52,785 bases of DNA from Streptomyces albus subsp. chlorinus (lineage in GTDB: Bacteria > Actinomycetota > Actinomycetes > Streptomycetales > Streptomycetaceae): assembly GCF_013302895.1 (NCBI RefSeq), contig NZ_VJOK01000001.1, positions 943,189 to 995,973 of the forward strand. Reading direction: 5' to 3'. Shown piece after piece: positions 37,202-45,649 of the stretch. Each line of letters begins with the position of its first letter. The first letter of the stretch is position 1. The notes below the pieces were generated by a model. The model was given only the letters and a program-made list of their open reading frames with translations. It had not been told where the DNA came from and did not search any database. The position numbers and the translations under genes are program-made.

Positions 37202-37528
37202 ATGGAGGACCTGACGGAGATGCTGAAGGGCACGCTCGAAGGGTGCGTGCTCGAAATCATCGGCAGCGAGGAGACCTACGGGTACGCCATCACCCGTCAG
37301 CTGAACGAACTCGGCTTCACCGATGTCATCGAGGGGACGGTGTACACCATCTTGCTGCGACTGGAGAGGAACGGACTCGTCCAGGTGACGAAACGACCCT
37401 CCGGGGTCGGTCCGCCGCGCAAGTTCTACACGCTCAACGACGCCGGACGCGAGGAACTCTCGAAGTTCTGGGCGAAATGGCAGTACCTCTCATCGCGCAT
37501 CAACAAGCTCAAGGAGGGCGGGAGATGA
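37202..37528 (+). CDS. PadR family transcriptional regulator
   Basis: 108-residue single-domain PadR of the short subfamily 2 type. The winged helix shows MLKGTLEGCVLEIIGSEETYGYAI, with core LEIIGSEETYGYAI, then IEGTVYTILLRLERNGLV and RKFYTLNDAGREEL. The final helix KFWAKWQYLSSRINKL forms the dimer arm. GAGGAG at 37188-37193 supports the ATG at 37202. Its stop overlaps the start of the first DUF1048 gene as ATGA. PadR-DUF1048 pairs are common in Gram-positives and usually act as self-controlled stress units. Confidence 0.95.
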   Translation: MEDLTEMLKGTLEGCVLEIIGSEETYGYAITRQLNELGFTDVIEGTVYTILLRLERNGLVQVTKRPSGVGPPRKFYTLNDAGREELSKFWAKWQYLSSRINKLKEGGR

Positions 37529-37881
37529 ACTTCTGGGAAAAGGCCACGGGCGGCGATCTCACCAGAGACTGGAAGGCGTTCGAAGTCCGGGTCGAGGCGC
37601 TGCCGGACAACTACCGGGCGGCGTGGGGACAGATCGTCGCCCACCTCTTCCCCTACGGGGACTTCACCGGCCGCAACCTGACGCCGATCCTCGACTCCGC
37701 CCTGGGGCTGCTGGAGGTGTCGGCGGCGGACGGGCAGAGCGCCCACGAGGTGCTCGGTGACGATGTCCGGGGCTTCTGCACGGCGCTGGCCGGCGGAGCA
37801 GGGGCCCGGACTTATCGCGACCGGTGGCGCGAGCAGCTGAACAGGAACGTCGCGAGAAAACTGAGCCGACTGGGAGACTGA
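37525..37881 (+). CDS. DUF1048 protein (first copy)
   Basis: 118-residue helical protein. The pattern WKAFEVRVEALPDNYRAAW, then IVAHLFPYGDFT and LGLLEVSAADGQSAHEVLGDDV with FCTALA is the DUF1048 fold (a compact helical bundle) of unknown function. AAGGAGGG at 37511-37518 serves its ATG, which overlaps the padR stop. The second copy starts one base after its stop, so all three are one operon. Confidence 0.9.
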   Translation: MNFWEKATGGDLTRDWKAFEVRVEALPDNYRAAWGQIVAHLFPYGDFTGRNLTPILDSALGLLEVSAADGQSAHEVLGDDVRGFCTALAGGAGARTYRDRWREQLNRNVARKLSRLGD

Positions 37882-37882
37882 C

Positions 37883-38209
37883 GTGGGCATCCAGGACATC
37901 ATCGAAGGCAAGAAGCAGTGGCGGGCGCACGTTGCCCGGGTCAAGGCACTGCCGCCGGACTATCAGATCGTCTACAAGGAGATGCAGAAGTACCTGTTCA
38001 AGGTCGGACCGGTCAGCCTGCCTGACGGGCCGCTGCTCCCCGGGATCGTCGGCTTCTTCGAGGAGGGTGCCGCCGCGGGCAGAGGAGTTCTGGAACTCAT
38101 CGGCACCGACGTCGCCGCGTTCTGCGACGACCTGATCAAGGACTCTCCCACCTACGCGGACGTCTACCAGGAATCCCTCGGCGGGGAACCCGGCGCGAAC
38201 GGGAAGTGA
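37883..38209 (+). CDS. DUF1048 protein (second copy)
   Basis: 108 residues, starting at GTG 37883 one base after the previous stop. IQDIIEGKKQWRAHVARVK, LPPDYQIVYKEMQKYLFKVG and GVLELIGTDVAAFCDDLIKD match DUF1048. It aligns with the first copy through the LP-(D/P)-Y and (V/I)LG-DV-FC motifs, but the two are only distantly alike, so they may form a heteromer. Function unknown. Confidence 0.9.
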   Translation: MGIQDIIEGKKQWRAHVARVKALPPDYQIVYKEMQKYLFKVGPVSLPDGPLLPGIVGFFEEGAAAGRGVLELIGTDVAAFCDDLIKDSPTYADVYQESLGGEPGANGK

Positions 38210-38281
38210 CTCGGGCACGGGCGGCAGGTGCTCGGTCTCGGCGATCGGCGGAGCGGTGGTCATGATGCCCCCCTCTTTTCT

Positions 38282-38321
38282 TCTTCGTGGCTCCTGGGTT
38301 CTCCTCTTCGTGGCTCCTGGG
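38282..38321. repeat. 17-base direct repeat
   Basis: TCTTCGTGGCTCCTGGG occurs at 38282-38298 and 38305-38321, 23 bases apart, just before the readable part of the XRE/cupin remnant. It may mark the deletion end. Confidence 0.85.
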
Positions 38322-38329
38322 CAAGGTTC

Positions 38330-38803
38330 AGGTGGTGGCGGGGGGACCGGAGAAGGCTCAGGGCAATCCGAACTCCGCCACCCTCGTCCGCCTCGACGAC
38401 ACTCTTCGCGTATCCGTCTCGGCCCTGAGGGAAGACCGCGCGGAAGAGCGCGTCCGGGTGCGGAACGCCGACGGTGTCGTGCCCCTGCGGAAGGGCGAGC
38501 GCGGCGGCGCGGCCCAGCTCATGCCGGTCGCCGGCGGCCGGACGGCCACCGAGGTCTGGTGCTGGAAGCCGGAACCCGGCGGAGATTACCCCGGTCCTCC
38601 GCACCAGGCGGGCCTGACCGAGACCATCGGTGTCATCGCCGGGCCGGATGACGCTCGTCGTCGGCGGTACCGAGCATGCCGTCGAGGACGGACGCCGGAC
38701 CGCCGTGTTCGGGGCCCATGCTCCCCGTGCCTACTGCGGTGCGGTGGGCACGGGGACCTGCCACCTGATCATGGCCGTCCACCTGCCGCCCGGCGCCGTG
38801 TGA
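38330..38803 (+). pseudogene. XRE/cupin regulator remnant
   Basis: Reads as the C-terminal part of an XRE-family regulator with a cupin sensor, but in two frames. Frame one holds AQGNPNSATLVRLDDTLRVS (end of the helix-turn-helix, where intact relatives have GKANPT-L-RIA-AL-V), then VRNADGVVPL and ATEVWCWKPEPGG (cupin start) up to LTETIGVIAG. After a frameshift near 38643, frame two reads MTLVVGGTEHAVEDG, AVFGAHAPRAY and HLIMAVHLPPGAV with a proper stop at 38801-38803. The DNA-binding start is absent. Confidence 0.7.
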
Positions 38804-38875
38804 CAGCTCCCCGGACCCTCAACGGGCCCCACCGGGTCCTCCGACTCCTCCTGACGCCGGGTCAAGCCCAACGTC

Positions 38876-39967
38876 CTAGTGACCTGAGTCAGAGATTCGT
38901 CGACAGTAAGTGGCGACCTTGTCGAGGATCTCGTCGGCTGTCTTGGTCCAGACGAACGGCTTGGGGTCCTCGTTCCAGTCGGTGAGCCAGGTCCGGATGT
39001 CGCGTTCGAGGGCTTGGACGGAGCGGTGGACGCCGCGCTTGAGCTTGTTTTGGGTCAGCTCGGCGAACCACCGCTCGACCAGGTTCAGCCAGGAAGCACC
39101 AGTGGGTGTGAAGTGCAGGTGGAACCGCGGGTGCGCCAGCAGCCACCGCTTGATGTCCGGCGTCTTGTGGGTCGCGTAGTTGTCCAGGATCAGGTGGACT
39201 TCGAGGTCCTCGGGGGCTTCCTTGTCGAGCTTGGTCAGGAACTTCTTGAACTCCGCCGCCCGGTGGCGGCGGTGGAGGGAGCCGATGACTTTCCCGGTGG
39301 CGACCTCCAGGGCGGCGAAGAGGGTGGTCGTGCCGGCCCGGAGGTAGTCGTGGCTGCGGCGTTCGGGAACGCCGGGCATCATCGGCAGGATGGGCTGGGA
39401 CCGGTTCAGGGCCTGGATCTGTGACTTCTCGTCCACGCTCAGCACGAGTGCCTTCTCCGGCGGATCGAGATAGAGGCCGACGACGTCACGAACCTTGTCG
39501 ATGAACAGCGGATCGGTGGACAGTTTGAACGTCTGCGACCGGTGCGGCGCCAGTGCGAACGCCCGCCAGATCCGCGAGACCGTCGACTGCGACATTCCCG
39601 TCGCCGCTGCCATCGATCTGGTGGACCAGTGGGTGGCGTTCTTCGGCGTCTCCTCGAGTGTCTTGACGATGACCCGCTCGACGTCAGCATCGGTGATCTT
39701 CCGCGGGACGCCGGGCCGCGGATCGTCGCACAGACCGTCCAGTCCCCGTTCGAGGAAGCGGCGCCGCCAGGTGCGGACCGTGTCCGGAACGACCCCTGAC
39801 CGGCGGGACACCTCCATGATCGAGTGACCTTCAGCGCACTCCAGCACGATCCGCGACCGCAGGGCCAGAGCCTGGGCCGTTGTTCTGCGACGCACCCAGC
39901 CCTCCAGCACGGTCCGCTGGGCATCAGTGAGCGACAACGGCGGAATCTTCGGACCCGGACGACTCAT
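38876..39967 (-). CDS. IS630 family transposase
   Basis: 363 residues, apparently intact. N-terminal paired helix-turn-helix region: RSRIVLECAEGHSIMEVSRR, VVPDTVRTWRRRFLERG and ATGMSQSTVSRIWRAF. The DDE core has first Asp in LVLSVDEKSQIQALNRSQP, second Asp in HLILDNYATHK and Glu in SWLNLVERWFAEL. The ATG at 39967 follows an in-frame TTG at 39973. The stop TAG (38876-38878) is formed by the TA target duplication plus the next genomic base, so the element carries no stop codon of its own. Confidence 0.95.
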   Translation of the reverse strand: MSRPGPKIPPLSLTDAQRTVLEGWVRRRTTAQALALRSRIVLECAEGHSIMEVSRRSGVVPDTVRTWRRRFLERGLDGLCDDPRPGVPRKITDADVERVIVKTLEETPKNATHWSTRSMAAATGMSQSTVSRIWRAFALAPHRSQTFKLSTDPLFIDKVRDVVGLYLDPPEKALVLSVDEKSQIQALNRSQPILPMMPGVPERRSHDYLRAGTTTLFAALEVATGKVIGSLHRRHRAAEFKKFLTKLDKEAPEDLEVHLILDNYATHKTPDIKRWLLAHPRFHLHFTPTGASWLNLVERWFAELTQNKLKRGVHRSVQALERDIRTWLTDWNEDPKPFVWTKTADEILDKVATYCRRISDSGH

Positions 39968-40003
39968 ACCCAACCAACGACGAACCTCTGACTCAGGTCA
40001 CTA
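38877..40003. mobile_element. IS630 family insertion sequence, complete
   Basis: Imperfect terminal inverted repeats of 24 bases with one mismatch, starting GTGACCTGAGTCAGAG at 38879 and its complement ending at 40001. They are flanked by TA on both sides (38877-38878 and 40002-40003), the target duplication expected of the IS630/Tc1 group. Both outer contexts read CTAG. One intact transposase lies inside. The element separates the XRE/cupin remnant from the APC transporter genes. Confidence 0.93.
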
Positions 40004-40064
40004 GTGGCCCGTCCCGGCGCTGGGAGGCGGTCCGCATCCGCCGGGGAGTGGGCTGGGGTGTCCG

Positions 40065-42089
40065 TCAGCGAGACGGTTCGCCACGACGGACCGAGCCGGG
40101 TGCCCTGGCAGCCGGGCGGTCGGCGCGGGTGGAGGACGTGAGCTGCCAGGGCACGCTGATGACCATGACCCCGGGGGTGAAGAGCAGCCGGGCTTTGAGC
40201 CACAGCGCGGACTGGTTGTGGAGCAGGTTCTCCCACCAGTGGCCCACGACGTACTCGGGAATGAAGACGGCGACCACATCGCGCGGGCTCTCCCGGCGGA
40301 TGGAGCGGACGTAGTCGACAACGGGTCGGGTGATCTCCCGGTATGGGGAGTCCAGAACCGTGAGGGGGACGTCGATGTCGAGGTCCTGCCACTGGTGCTC
40401 CAGTGTCTGTTCCTCGTCGCGCTCGACGGCCACGGTGAGGGCTTCGAGCCACTGGGGCTTGAAGGCGCGGGCGTATGCCAGGGCCCGCAGTGTCGGTTTG
40501 TGGATGGTGGAGACCAGTACGATCACCAGCACGCGGGAGGGCGGAGTGAGTTCGGCCCGCGGGTCGGTGACGGCCAGTTCGGCGGCGGTGGCGTCGTAGT
40601 GGCGTTTGATCCCGTGCATCATCAGCCACATGACCACGGCGGCGACCACGGCCAGCCAGGCTCCCTGGGTGAACTTGGTGGCCAGCACGACGACCAGGAC
40701 CAGGCCTGTGGTCACCGCACCCATCGCGTTGATGACCCGGATCATCTGATGGTGGCGGCGCAGTGCCGGGTCCGTCTCGACGCGCAGCTCGCGGTTCCAG
40801 TGCCGGACCATGCCGGTCTGGGACAGCGTGAACGAGGTGAACACTCCCAGGATGTACAGGTGGATCAAGTTGGTGACGTTCGCCTCGAAGCCCCATAGGA
40901 GCAGGCCGGCCGCGGCGGCCAGCGCGATGATGCCGTTGGAGAAGGCGAGCCGGTCACCGCGCCTGTGCAGCTGGCGAGGCAGGTAGCGGTGCTGGGCAAG
41001 AATCGAACTGAGTAGCGGGAATCCGTTGAAGGCGGTGTTCGCCGCGAGGATCAGAACGAGCGCGGTGGCGGCCTGGATGAAGTAGAAGCCGAGGCTGTGC
41101 TCACCGCCGAAGACCGAGGCCGCCAGCTGAGCGATTACTGTGCGCTGCTGGTAGGAGCCGCAGCTTCCCTCCAGCCCGGTGAGCTGGCAGGGATCCTCGG
41201 TGATGTGCACCTTGGCGACGACGGCCAGAGTGGTGATGCCGCCGAACATCGTGATCGCGATGATCCCCATGACCGCCATGGTGGTCGCGGCGTTCTTCGA
41301 CTTCGGCTTGCGGAAAGCCGGCACCCCGTTGGAGAGCGCCTCCACGCCCGTGAGGGCCGTACAGCCGCTGGAGAACGCACGCAGGACGAGCATCACCAGG
41401 GCCATACCCCGCAGATCCGCGTCCGCCGGAACCGGCTCGATGCCGTACCGGGCGCTCTCCGAGACCGGCGCGTCACCCAGCACATAGCGGAACAAGCCCG
41501 TGCCCACCATGATCAGTACGCCGCCGACGAACAGGTACGTGGGGGTGGCGAAGGCGCGCCCCGATTCGCGTACCCCGCGCAGATTCATCGCCGTGAGCAG
41601 AGCGACAAAGCCCAGAGCCAGCGCTGTCCGGTACCCGGCAAGCTCCGGCACCGCCGAGATGACGTTGTCCACACCCGAGGCGACCGACACGGCCACCGTC
41701 ATCACGTAGTCGACGAGAAGCGAGGCGGCGACCACCAGACCCGCGTTGACCCCCAGGTTCCGCGAGGCCACCTCGTAGGAACCGCCACCGCTCGGGTAGG
41801 CGTGCACCACCTGGCGGTAGGAGATCACCACCACCGCCAGCAGGACGACGACCGCCGCCGCGATCCAGGGGGTGAAGTGCAGGTAGGCCAGACCGCCGAG
41901 GGTGAGAACCAGCAGGACCTCCTCGGTGGCGTAGGCCACGGACGACAGCGGGTCCGAAGCGAAGATCGGCAGGGCCAGGCGCTTGGGCAGCAGGGTCTCC
42001 CCCAGCTCCTCGCTGCGCAGCGCGCGACCGATCACGACGCGCTTCAGCAAGCCGGCGATCTTGACCACGGCACGAGCGTAAGCACCCAC
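40065..42089 (-). CDS. APC superfamily transporter, KimA-like (first of pair)
   Basis: 674 residues, about twelve membrane segments plus a cytosolic C-terminal domain. FASDPLSSVAYATEEVLLVL in segment 1 and ISYRQVVHAYPSGGGSYEVA in segment 3 match the KimA/YdaO branch of APC carriers, which includes potassium importers controlled by cyclic di-AMP. FSSGCTALTGVEALSNGVPAF and LAANTAFNGFPLLSS are also typical. The C-terminal part (about 500-640) starts RVLVIVLVSTIHKPTLRALA and looks like a USP-type nucleotide-binding domain. The substrate, potassium or amino acid, is not decidable. No cyclic di-AMP riboswitch was seen upstream. A perfect palindrome lies 34 bases before the start. Confidence 0.88.
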   Translation of the reverse strand: MGAYARAVVKIAGLLKRVVIGRALRSEELGETLLPKRLALPIFASDPLSSVAYATEEVLLVLTLGGLAYLHFTPWIAAAVVVLLAVVVISYRQVVHAYPSGGGSYEVASRNLGVNAGLVVAASLLVDYVMTVAVSVASGVDNVISAVPELAGYRTALALGFVALLTAMNLRGVRESGRAFATPTYLFVGGVLIMVGTGLFRYVLGDAPVSESARYGIEPVPADADLRGMALVMLVLRAFSSGCTALTGVEALSNGVPAFRKPKSKNAATTMAVMGIIAITMFGGITTLAVVAKVHITEDPCQLTGLEGSCGSYQQRTVIAQLAASVFGGEHSLGFYFIQAATALVLILAANTAFNGFPLLSSILAQHRYLPRQLHRRGDRLAFSNGIIALAAAAGLLLWGFEANVTNLIHLYILGVFTSFTLSQTGMVRHWNRELRVETDPALRRHHQMIRVINAMGAVTTGLVLVVVLATKFTQGAWLAVVAAVVMWLMMHGIKRHYDATAAELAVTDPRAELTPPSRVLVIVLVSTIHKPTLRALAYARAFKPQWLEALTVAVERDEEQTLEHQWQDLDIDVPLTVLDSPYREITRPVVDYVRSIRRESPRDVVAVFIPEYVVGHWWENLLHNQSALWLKARLLFTPGVMVISVPWQLTSSTRADRPAARAPGSVRRGEPSR

Positions 42090-42449
42090 TCCGCCCGCTG
42101 CCCGGGCCGCTACGCCGAGCGGCGGAAATTTCCGGCGAAGGTCACGCCTGCCGCGGTCCCGGCGTCGCGTGGCGCCGCCCCGGCCCTCCCCCGCGAGCTA
42201 CGGCGAGCGCTGTCGAAGGCGGAGGATCGATGCACGCCAAAGGCCTGTCAATGGCGGATCAAGGTCACCTTCGACCGGCATTCCGGAACACGGCTAGCGA
42301 ACAGCGTCCGACTCACATCGGTGACGGCCCGTGCCACCGGGAGGCGATGGCCCCGGCCGTCGCCTCCTCCACCGCTTGCGTGCCTGCGTCCGCGAGTACG
42401 GGAACCGCCGTTGAGCGGCCCGCCGGACGCGACGCGCACGGGACCGCGC
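42090..42449. other. Spacer between the two APC genes with a 12-base palindrome
   Basis: 360 bases. It contains CGGAAATTTCCG at 42123-42134, a perfect palindrome 34 bases before the first transporter start, a candidate operator. The rest shows no gene. Its AT-rich core stands out against the high-GC surroundings. Confidence 0.55.
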
Positions 42450-44351
42450 TCACTTGCCGAGGCGGAAGCGCAACCGGCAGATGACAGCGGCGGTGTCCCG
42501 CCGCAGCGCGTGCGCGACAACAGCGCCACGCTGGTTGTGGAGCAGCCGCTGCCACGGCCGGGCGGGCTCGACCTCGGGGATGAGCACGGTGATGCGTGTT
42601 CCGGGGCGTTGATGTGCCAAGTCGTCCACCCACGCGGTCAGTGGGCGGCCGAGTGAGCGGGTGGCCGAGGGGATCTCGATCAGGGGTGTTCCCGGCCGCC
42701 ACAGTTCCCAGTCGCGGCGCAGCGCTTCGGTGGCGTGGCGGGCCTCGTGGTCGTCGTAGGCGACGGTGACCGCGACGACTTCGTCGCCCAGCGAGCGGGC
42801 AACCGTAAGGGCCTCACTGGTGAGGCGGGACAGCCCGGAGACGGGAACGACCACCAGTGAGCGGTCGCGATGCGGGGGGCGGGGTATCCGGCCCAGTTCC
42901 AGTCGCTCGCCTATCCGCGCGTACGCGGCGTGGACGCGGGTGAAGGCGAGAACCAGCAGCGGCAGTGCGAGGGCGATCAGCCAGGCGCCATCGGCGAACT
43001 TGGTGGCGGTGACGACAATCGCCGCCGTTCCGGTGAGCAGCGCACCCGTGCCGTTGAGCGTGGCCCTGGCCCGCCAGCCGTTGCCCTTCTCGCCGCACCA
43101 GTGGCGTACCAGGCCAGCCTGGCTGAGGGTGAAGCCGATGAAGACGCCGATGGCGAACAGCGGAACCAGCGCGTTGGTGTCCCCGCCGGAGAAGACCAGG
43201 AGTGCGGCAGAGGCGACGGCCAGCGCCAGGACGCCGTGGCGGTGAACCTGCCGGTCGGCCTTGAGGCCGAAGACGTGCGGCAGGTAGTTGTCCCGTGCCA
43301 GCAGGCCCATCAGCACCGGCAGACCGCCGAAGGACGTGTTGGCTGCCAGAGCCAGCAGGACCACGGTGGCGAACTGGACGACGTAGAAGGCCGCGCTGTG
43401 CCCGAGCGAGGCATCGGCAAGCTGGGCGAGGACGGTGACGCCCTCGACCGGTTGCAGATGGAACCGGCTGATGAGGACCGACAGACCGATCAGCATGCTG
43501 CCCAGCAGCGCACCGAGGAGGACCTCGGTGCGCTGGGCGCGGCGGGCCGCCGGAGCGCGGAAGGACGGTACGGCGTTGGCCACCGCCTCGACTCCGGTCA
43601 GCGCGGAACACCCCGAAGCGAACGCTTTCAGCAGCAGGAGGGCGCCGACCGTCGTCGCGTTGTCGCCCAGTGCCGGGACGTGGCCGTCGGCGGACGCCGT
43701 GGAGACCGGTGCGTCCCGGAAAAGCCCGATGGCGATCAGTGCCAGTATCGAGCCGACGAACAGCACGGTGGGCAGGAGGAAGATCCGTGCCGAGTCGACG
43801 ACACCACGCAGGTTGACCGCGGTGACCATGGCCAGCACGCCCAGGCACAGCCACAGCCTCTGGTCGTACAGGGCGGGGAAAGCGGAGGTCAGCGCGGCGA
43901 CACCGGCGGTGACCGACACGGCCACGTTCAGCACGTAGTCGAGAACGAGCGAGGCGGCCGCCACCAGACTGCTGCGGCGGCCCAGATACCTCTTGGCGAC
44001 CGCGTAAGCACCGCCGCCGTCGGGGAACGCGGCGATCACCTGGCGGTAGGAGGCGACCAGCACCGTCAGAAGCGCCGCGATGGCGAGGGTGACGGGCAGA
44101 GTGAACCCCAGACCGTGGCCGCCCGCCGTCGCCAGGACCAGGACGATGGCCTCCGGCCCGTAGGAGACGGACGCCATCGCGTCCAGGGAAAGCGCGGCCA
44201 GTCCCTGAAGCGAGGTCAGCTTGTACCTCTCGCCGGCGGGGACGGAGTCCGACCGGCCAGAGGGGAGGGCGGGACGGCTGTCCGGCGGCTCCGGCTTTGC
44301 GGGGGAGCTGTACTCGTGAGGCCAACGCGGGCGTCTGGAGGAGAGGGGCAT
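42450..44351 (-). CDS. APC superfamily transporter, KimA-like (second of pair)
   Basis: 633 residues, same architecture as its neighbour. LDAMASVSYGPEAIVLVLA, VASYRQVIAAFPDGGGAYAVA, FASGCSALTGVEAVANAVPSF and LAANTSFGGLPVLMGLL align with the other copy at equal positions. A cytosolic C-terminal half begins SLVVVPVSGLSRLTSEALT. The two are clear paralogues but well diverged. An N-terminal Pro/Ser-rich tail of about 40 residues precedes the first segment. The ATG at 44351 has GGAGG 9-13 bases upstream; the longer frame is unsupported. 360 bases separate it from the first copy, so each probably has its own promoter. Confidence 0.88.
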   Translation of the reverse strand: MPLSSRRPRWPHEYSSPAKPEPPDSRPALPSGRSDSVPAGERYKLTSLQGLAALSLDAMASVSYGPEAIVLVLATAGGHGLGFTLPVTLAIAALLTVLVASYRQVIAAFPDGGGAYAVAKRYLGRRSSLVAAASLVLDYVLNVAVSVTAGVAALTSAFPALYDQRLWLCLGVLAMVTAVNLRGVVDSARIFLLPTVLFVGSILALIAIGLFRDAPVSTASADGHVPALGDNATTVGALLLLKAFASGCSALTGVEAVANAVPSFRAPAARRAQRTEVLLGALLGSMLIGLSVLISRFHLQPVEGVTVLAQLADASLGHSAAFYVVQFATVVLLALAANTSFGGLPVLMGLLARDNYLPHVFGLKADRQVHRHGVLALAVASAALLVFSGGDTNALVPLFAIGVFIGFTLSQAGLVRHWCGEKGNGWRARATLNGTGALLTGTAAIVVTATKFADGAWLIALALPLLVLAFTRVHAAYARIGERLELGRIPRPPHRDRSLVVVPVSGLSRLTSEALTVARSLGDEVVAVTVAYDDHEARHATEALRRDWELWRPGTPLIEIPSATRSLGRPLTAWVDDLAHQRPGTRITVLIPEVEPARPWQRLLHNQRGAVVAHALRRDTAAVICRLRFRLGK

Positions 44352-44528
44352 GAGGGGACCTCCGTGGTGGTGAGATCCCAGCGTGCGGGAGCCGCCCCGC
44401 GCCCTCCTGCGCTCCTGGCAGCGCCTTGACGCCATCCCCGGCGGTCTTCGCGCAACCCTGACGCCCGCCCCTGACACAGAACCAGTGCCACCTCAGGCAA
44501 CTGCCCTCTGCGGTTCCCCGCACGCTGC

Positions 44529-44940
44529 GAGAAATCCTTCGACCGCGAGCGGGACGCGGTGGGTTTCGCCACCCGGGTGGAGCACGACATCCGCGTTCAC
44601 CTACACCACCCACCCGGCACAAGCGCACTGCCGTCGACCCGGTGCGGACGAACGGACGAGGCGGCCCTTACGCCCACCAGTGGGCCACTCAAGCACCCGA
44701 CCATCAAGCGTTTCGGCATGCGGCCGTACCCCCGCCCCGGCCGGCATGGTCCACGCCGGCGCACAAGCCACCGTGACCTTGACGAACGGTGTCTCCCTTC
44801 ACGAGGTGTCCCCCTGACTGGGGCACCGTTCGATCAAGGTCACGGCCGACCGGTACGGCCATCTGACGCAGGACGGCCACGAGCGCTGCCGTCAGATGGC
44901 GGCCACGGCGTACGCCGGCCACCTGCCCGGCGGGCTCAGC
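44529..44940 (+). pseudogene. Tyrosine recombinase (integrase) remnant, copy 1
   Basis: Decayed phage-type integrase. EKSFDRERDAVGFATRVEHD (from 44529) resembles the arm-binding N-terminal domain, and TIKRFGMRPY follows after a large deletion. Then, in another frame, TVTLTNGVSLHEVSP is broken by an in-frame TGA (44815-44817) where a Trp is expected. It is followed by LGHRSIKVTADRYGHLTQDG with the catalytic His and Tyr and ERCRQMAATAYAGHLPGG. The lesions are an internal deletion, a frameshift and a stop. Its 3' half is nearly the same as the remnant at 49.0-49.3 kb. Confidence 0.75.
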
Positions 44941-44965
44941 ACAGCCCGTGCTTCCTCAGAAGCCG
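44699..44965 (+). repeat. Direct repeat with 49041-49296, left copy
   Basis: About 250 bases, same orientation as 49041-49296. It covers the integrase 3' end and about 25 bases beyond, which on the reverse strand reads LLRKHGLC and stop. In the right copy the same place is the end of the C39 peptidase gene (VLREHGLG and stop). The repeat holds an inverted repeat (44771-44793 with 44822-44845). Confidence 0.82.
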
Positions 44966-45070
44966 TTGTCTTTCCGGATGTGACGGTCGGGTTTCCACAG
45001 GTCAGGCATGAGACCAGCTTCCGTGCAGCAGGGATGGCACGTTGTGTCGTCTCTTCGGTGGAGGTGCCGG

Positions 45071-45649
45071 ATGCCGTCGGTGGTGGAGTTGATTGAGGAG
45101 CGGGAGCTGGTCGCCCGGCAGCGGGTGGAGTCACTGCGGGATGAGGTGGATCGGCTTGTGACCGAGTTGAAGGAAGCCGAGTCCATGCAGGAACGCCTGG
45201 CGATCGCGAAGGAGACGGTGAGCCGGGTGCTGTCGGAGTCGGGTAGGTCGGGTGTCGTTCAGGTGCCCGAGGCTGCCGGGCCGACCGTGCCGGAGCCGGC
45301 GGTGCGTCTGTCAGGGAAGGTGCCCGGCTCGGCGGTGCCGGTGCGGCAGAACGGACTGGCAGTCACGGCGCTGTCGCCGGACTACCAGCGGATCATGCAC
45401 ATCCTGGCTTTCCGTGAGACGCCGATGATCTGTCGGCAGATCGCTGAGGCATTGGGGCTCGAACCGGTCCCGGCGAAGATCGAAGGAGTGCGGTCGAAGG
45501 CGAAGCGGCTGGCCGCGCGGGGCTGGCTAGCGGAGAACCTGAACCTGGACCTCGACAGCGGGATGGATGTGACCGCCTACCTCGGCCTGGCCAGCGCCGA
45601 GGTCCTCCTCGCCACCTGGCCAACCCTCATGACGATTGGGCTGCTGTAG
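45071..45649 (+). CDS. Hypothetical coiled-coil/winged-helix protein, mobile-element associated
   Basis: 192 residues. An N-terminal coiled coil MPSVVELIEERELVARQRVE with RDEVDRLVTELKEAESMQERL leads through a Pro/Val linker to a winged-helix-like region. That region reads LSPDYQRIMHILAFRETPMICRQIAEALGLEPVPAKIEGVRSKAKRLAARGWL, core ICRQIAEALGLEPVPAKIE. I recall close relatives present in many copies next to transposases in Streptomyces. In those the protein ends a few residues after GWLAE. Here a different 35-residue tail follows, so the 3' end may be a recombination joint. ATG 45071 has GGAGG 6-10 bases upstream. Function unknown. Confidence 0.65.
   Translation: MPSVVELIEERELVARQRVESLRDEVDRLVTELKEAESMQERLAIAKETVSRVLSESGRSGVVQVPEAAGPTVPEPAVRLSGKVPGSAVPVRQNGLAVTALSPDYQRIMHILAFRETPMICRQIAEALGLEPVPAKIEGVRSKAKRLAARGWLAENLNLDLDSGMDVTAYLGLASAEVLLATWPTLMTIGLL

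Noticed and set aside
42241..42300. IKVTFDRHSG-like words resembling an integrase tyrosine box
   Set aside because: Only about ten residues match loosely, with no further integrase motif on either side, unlike the two remnants at 44.7 and 49.1 kb.
42090..42449. Cyclic di-AMP (ydaO-type) riboswitch before the KimA-like genes
   Set aside because: The conserved ydaO core words are not present on the transcribed strand here, nor in 44352-44560 before the second gene.
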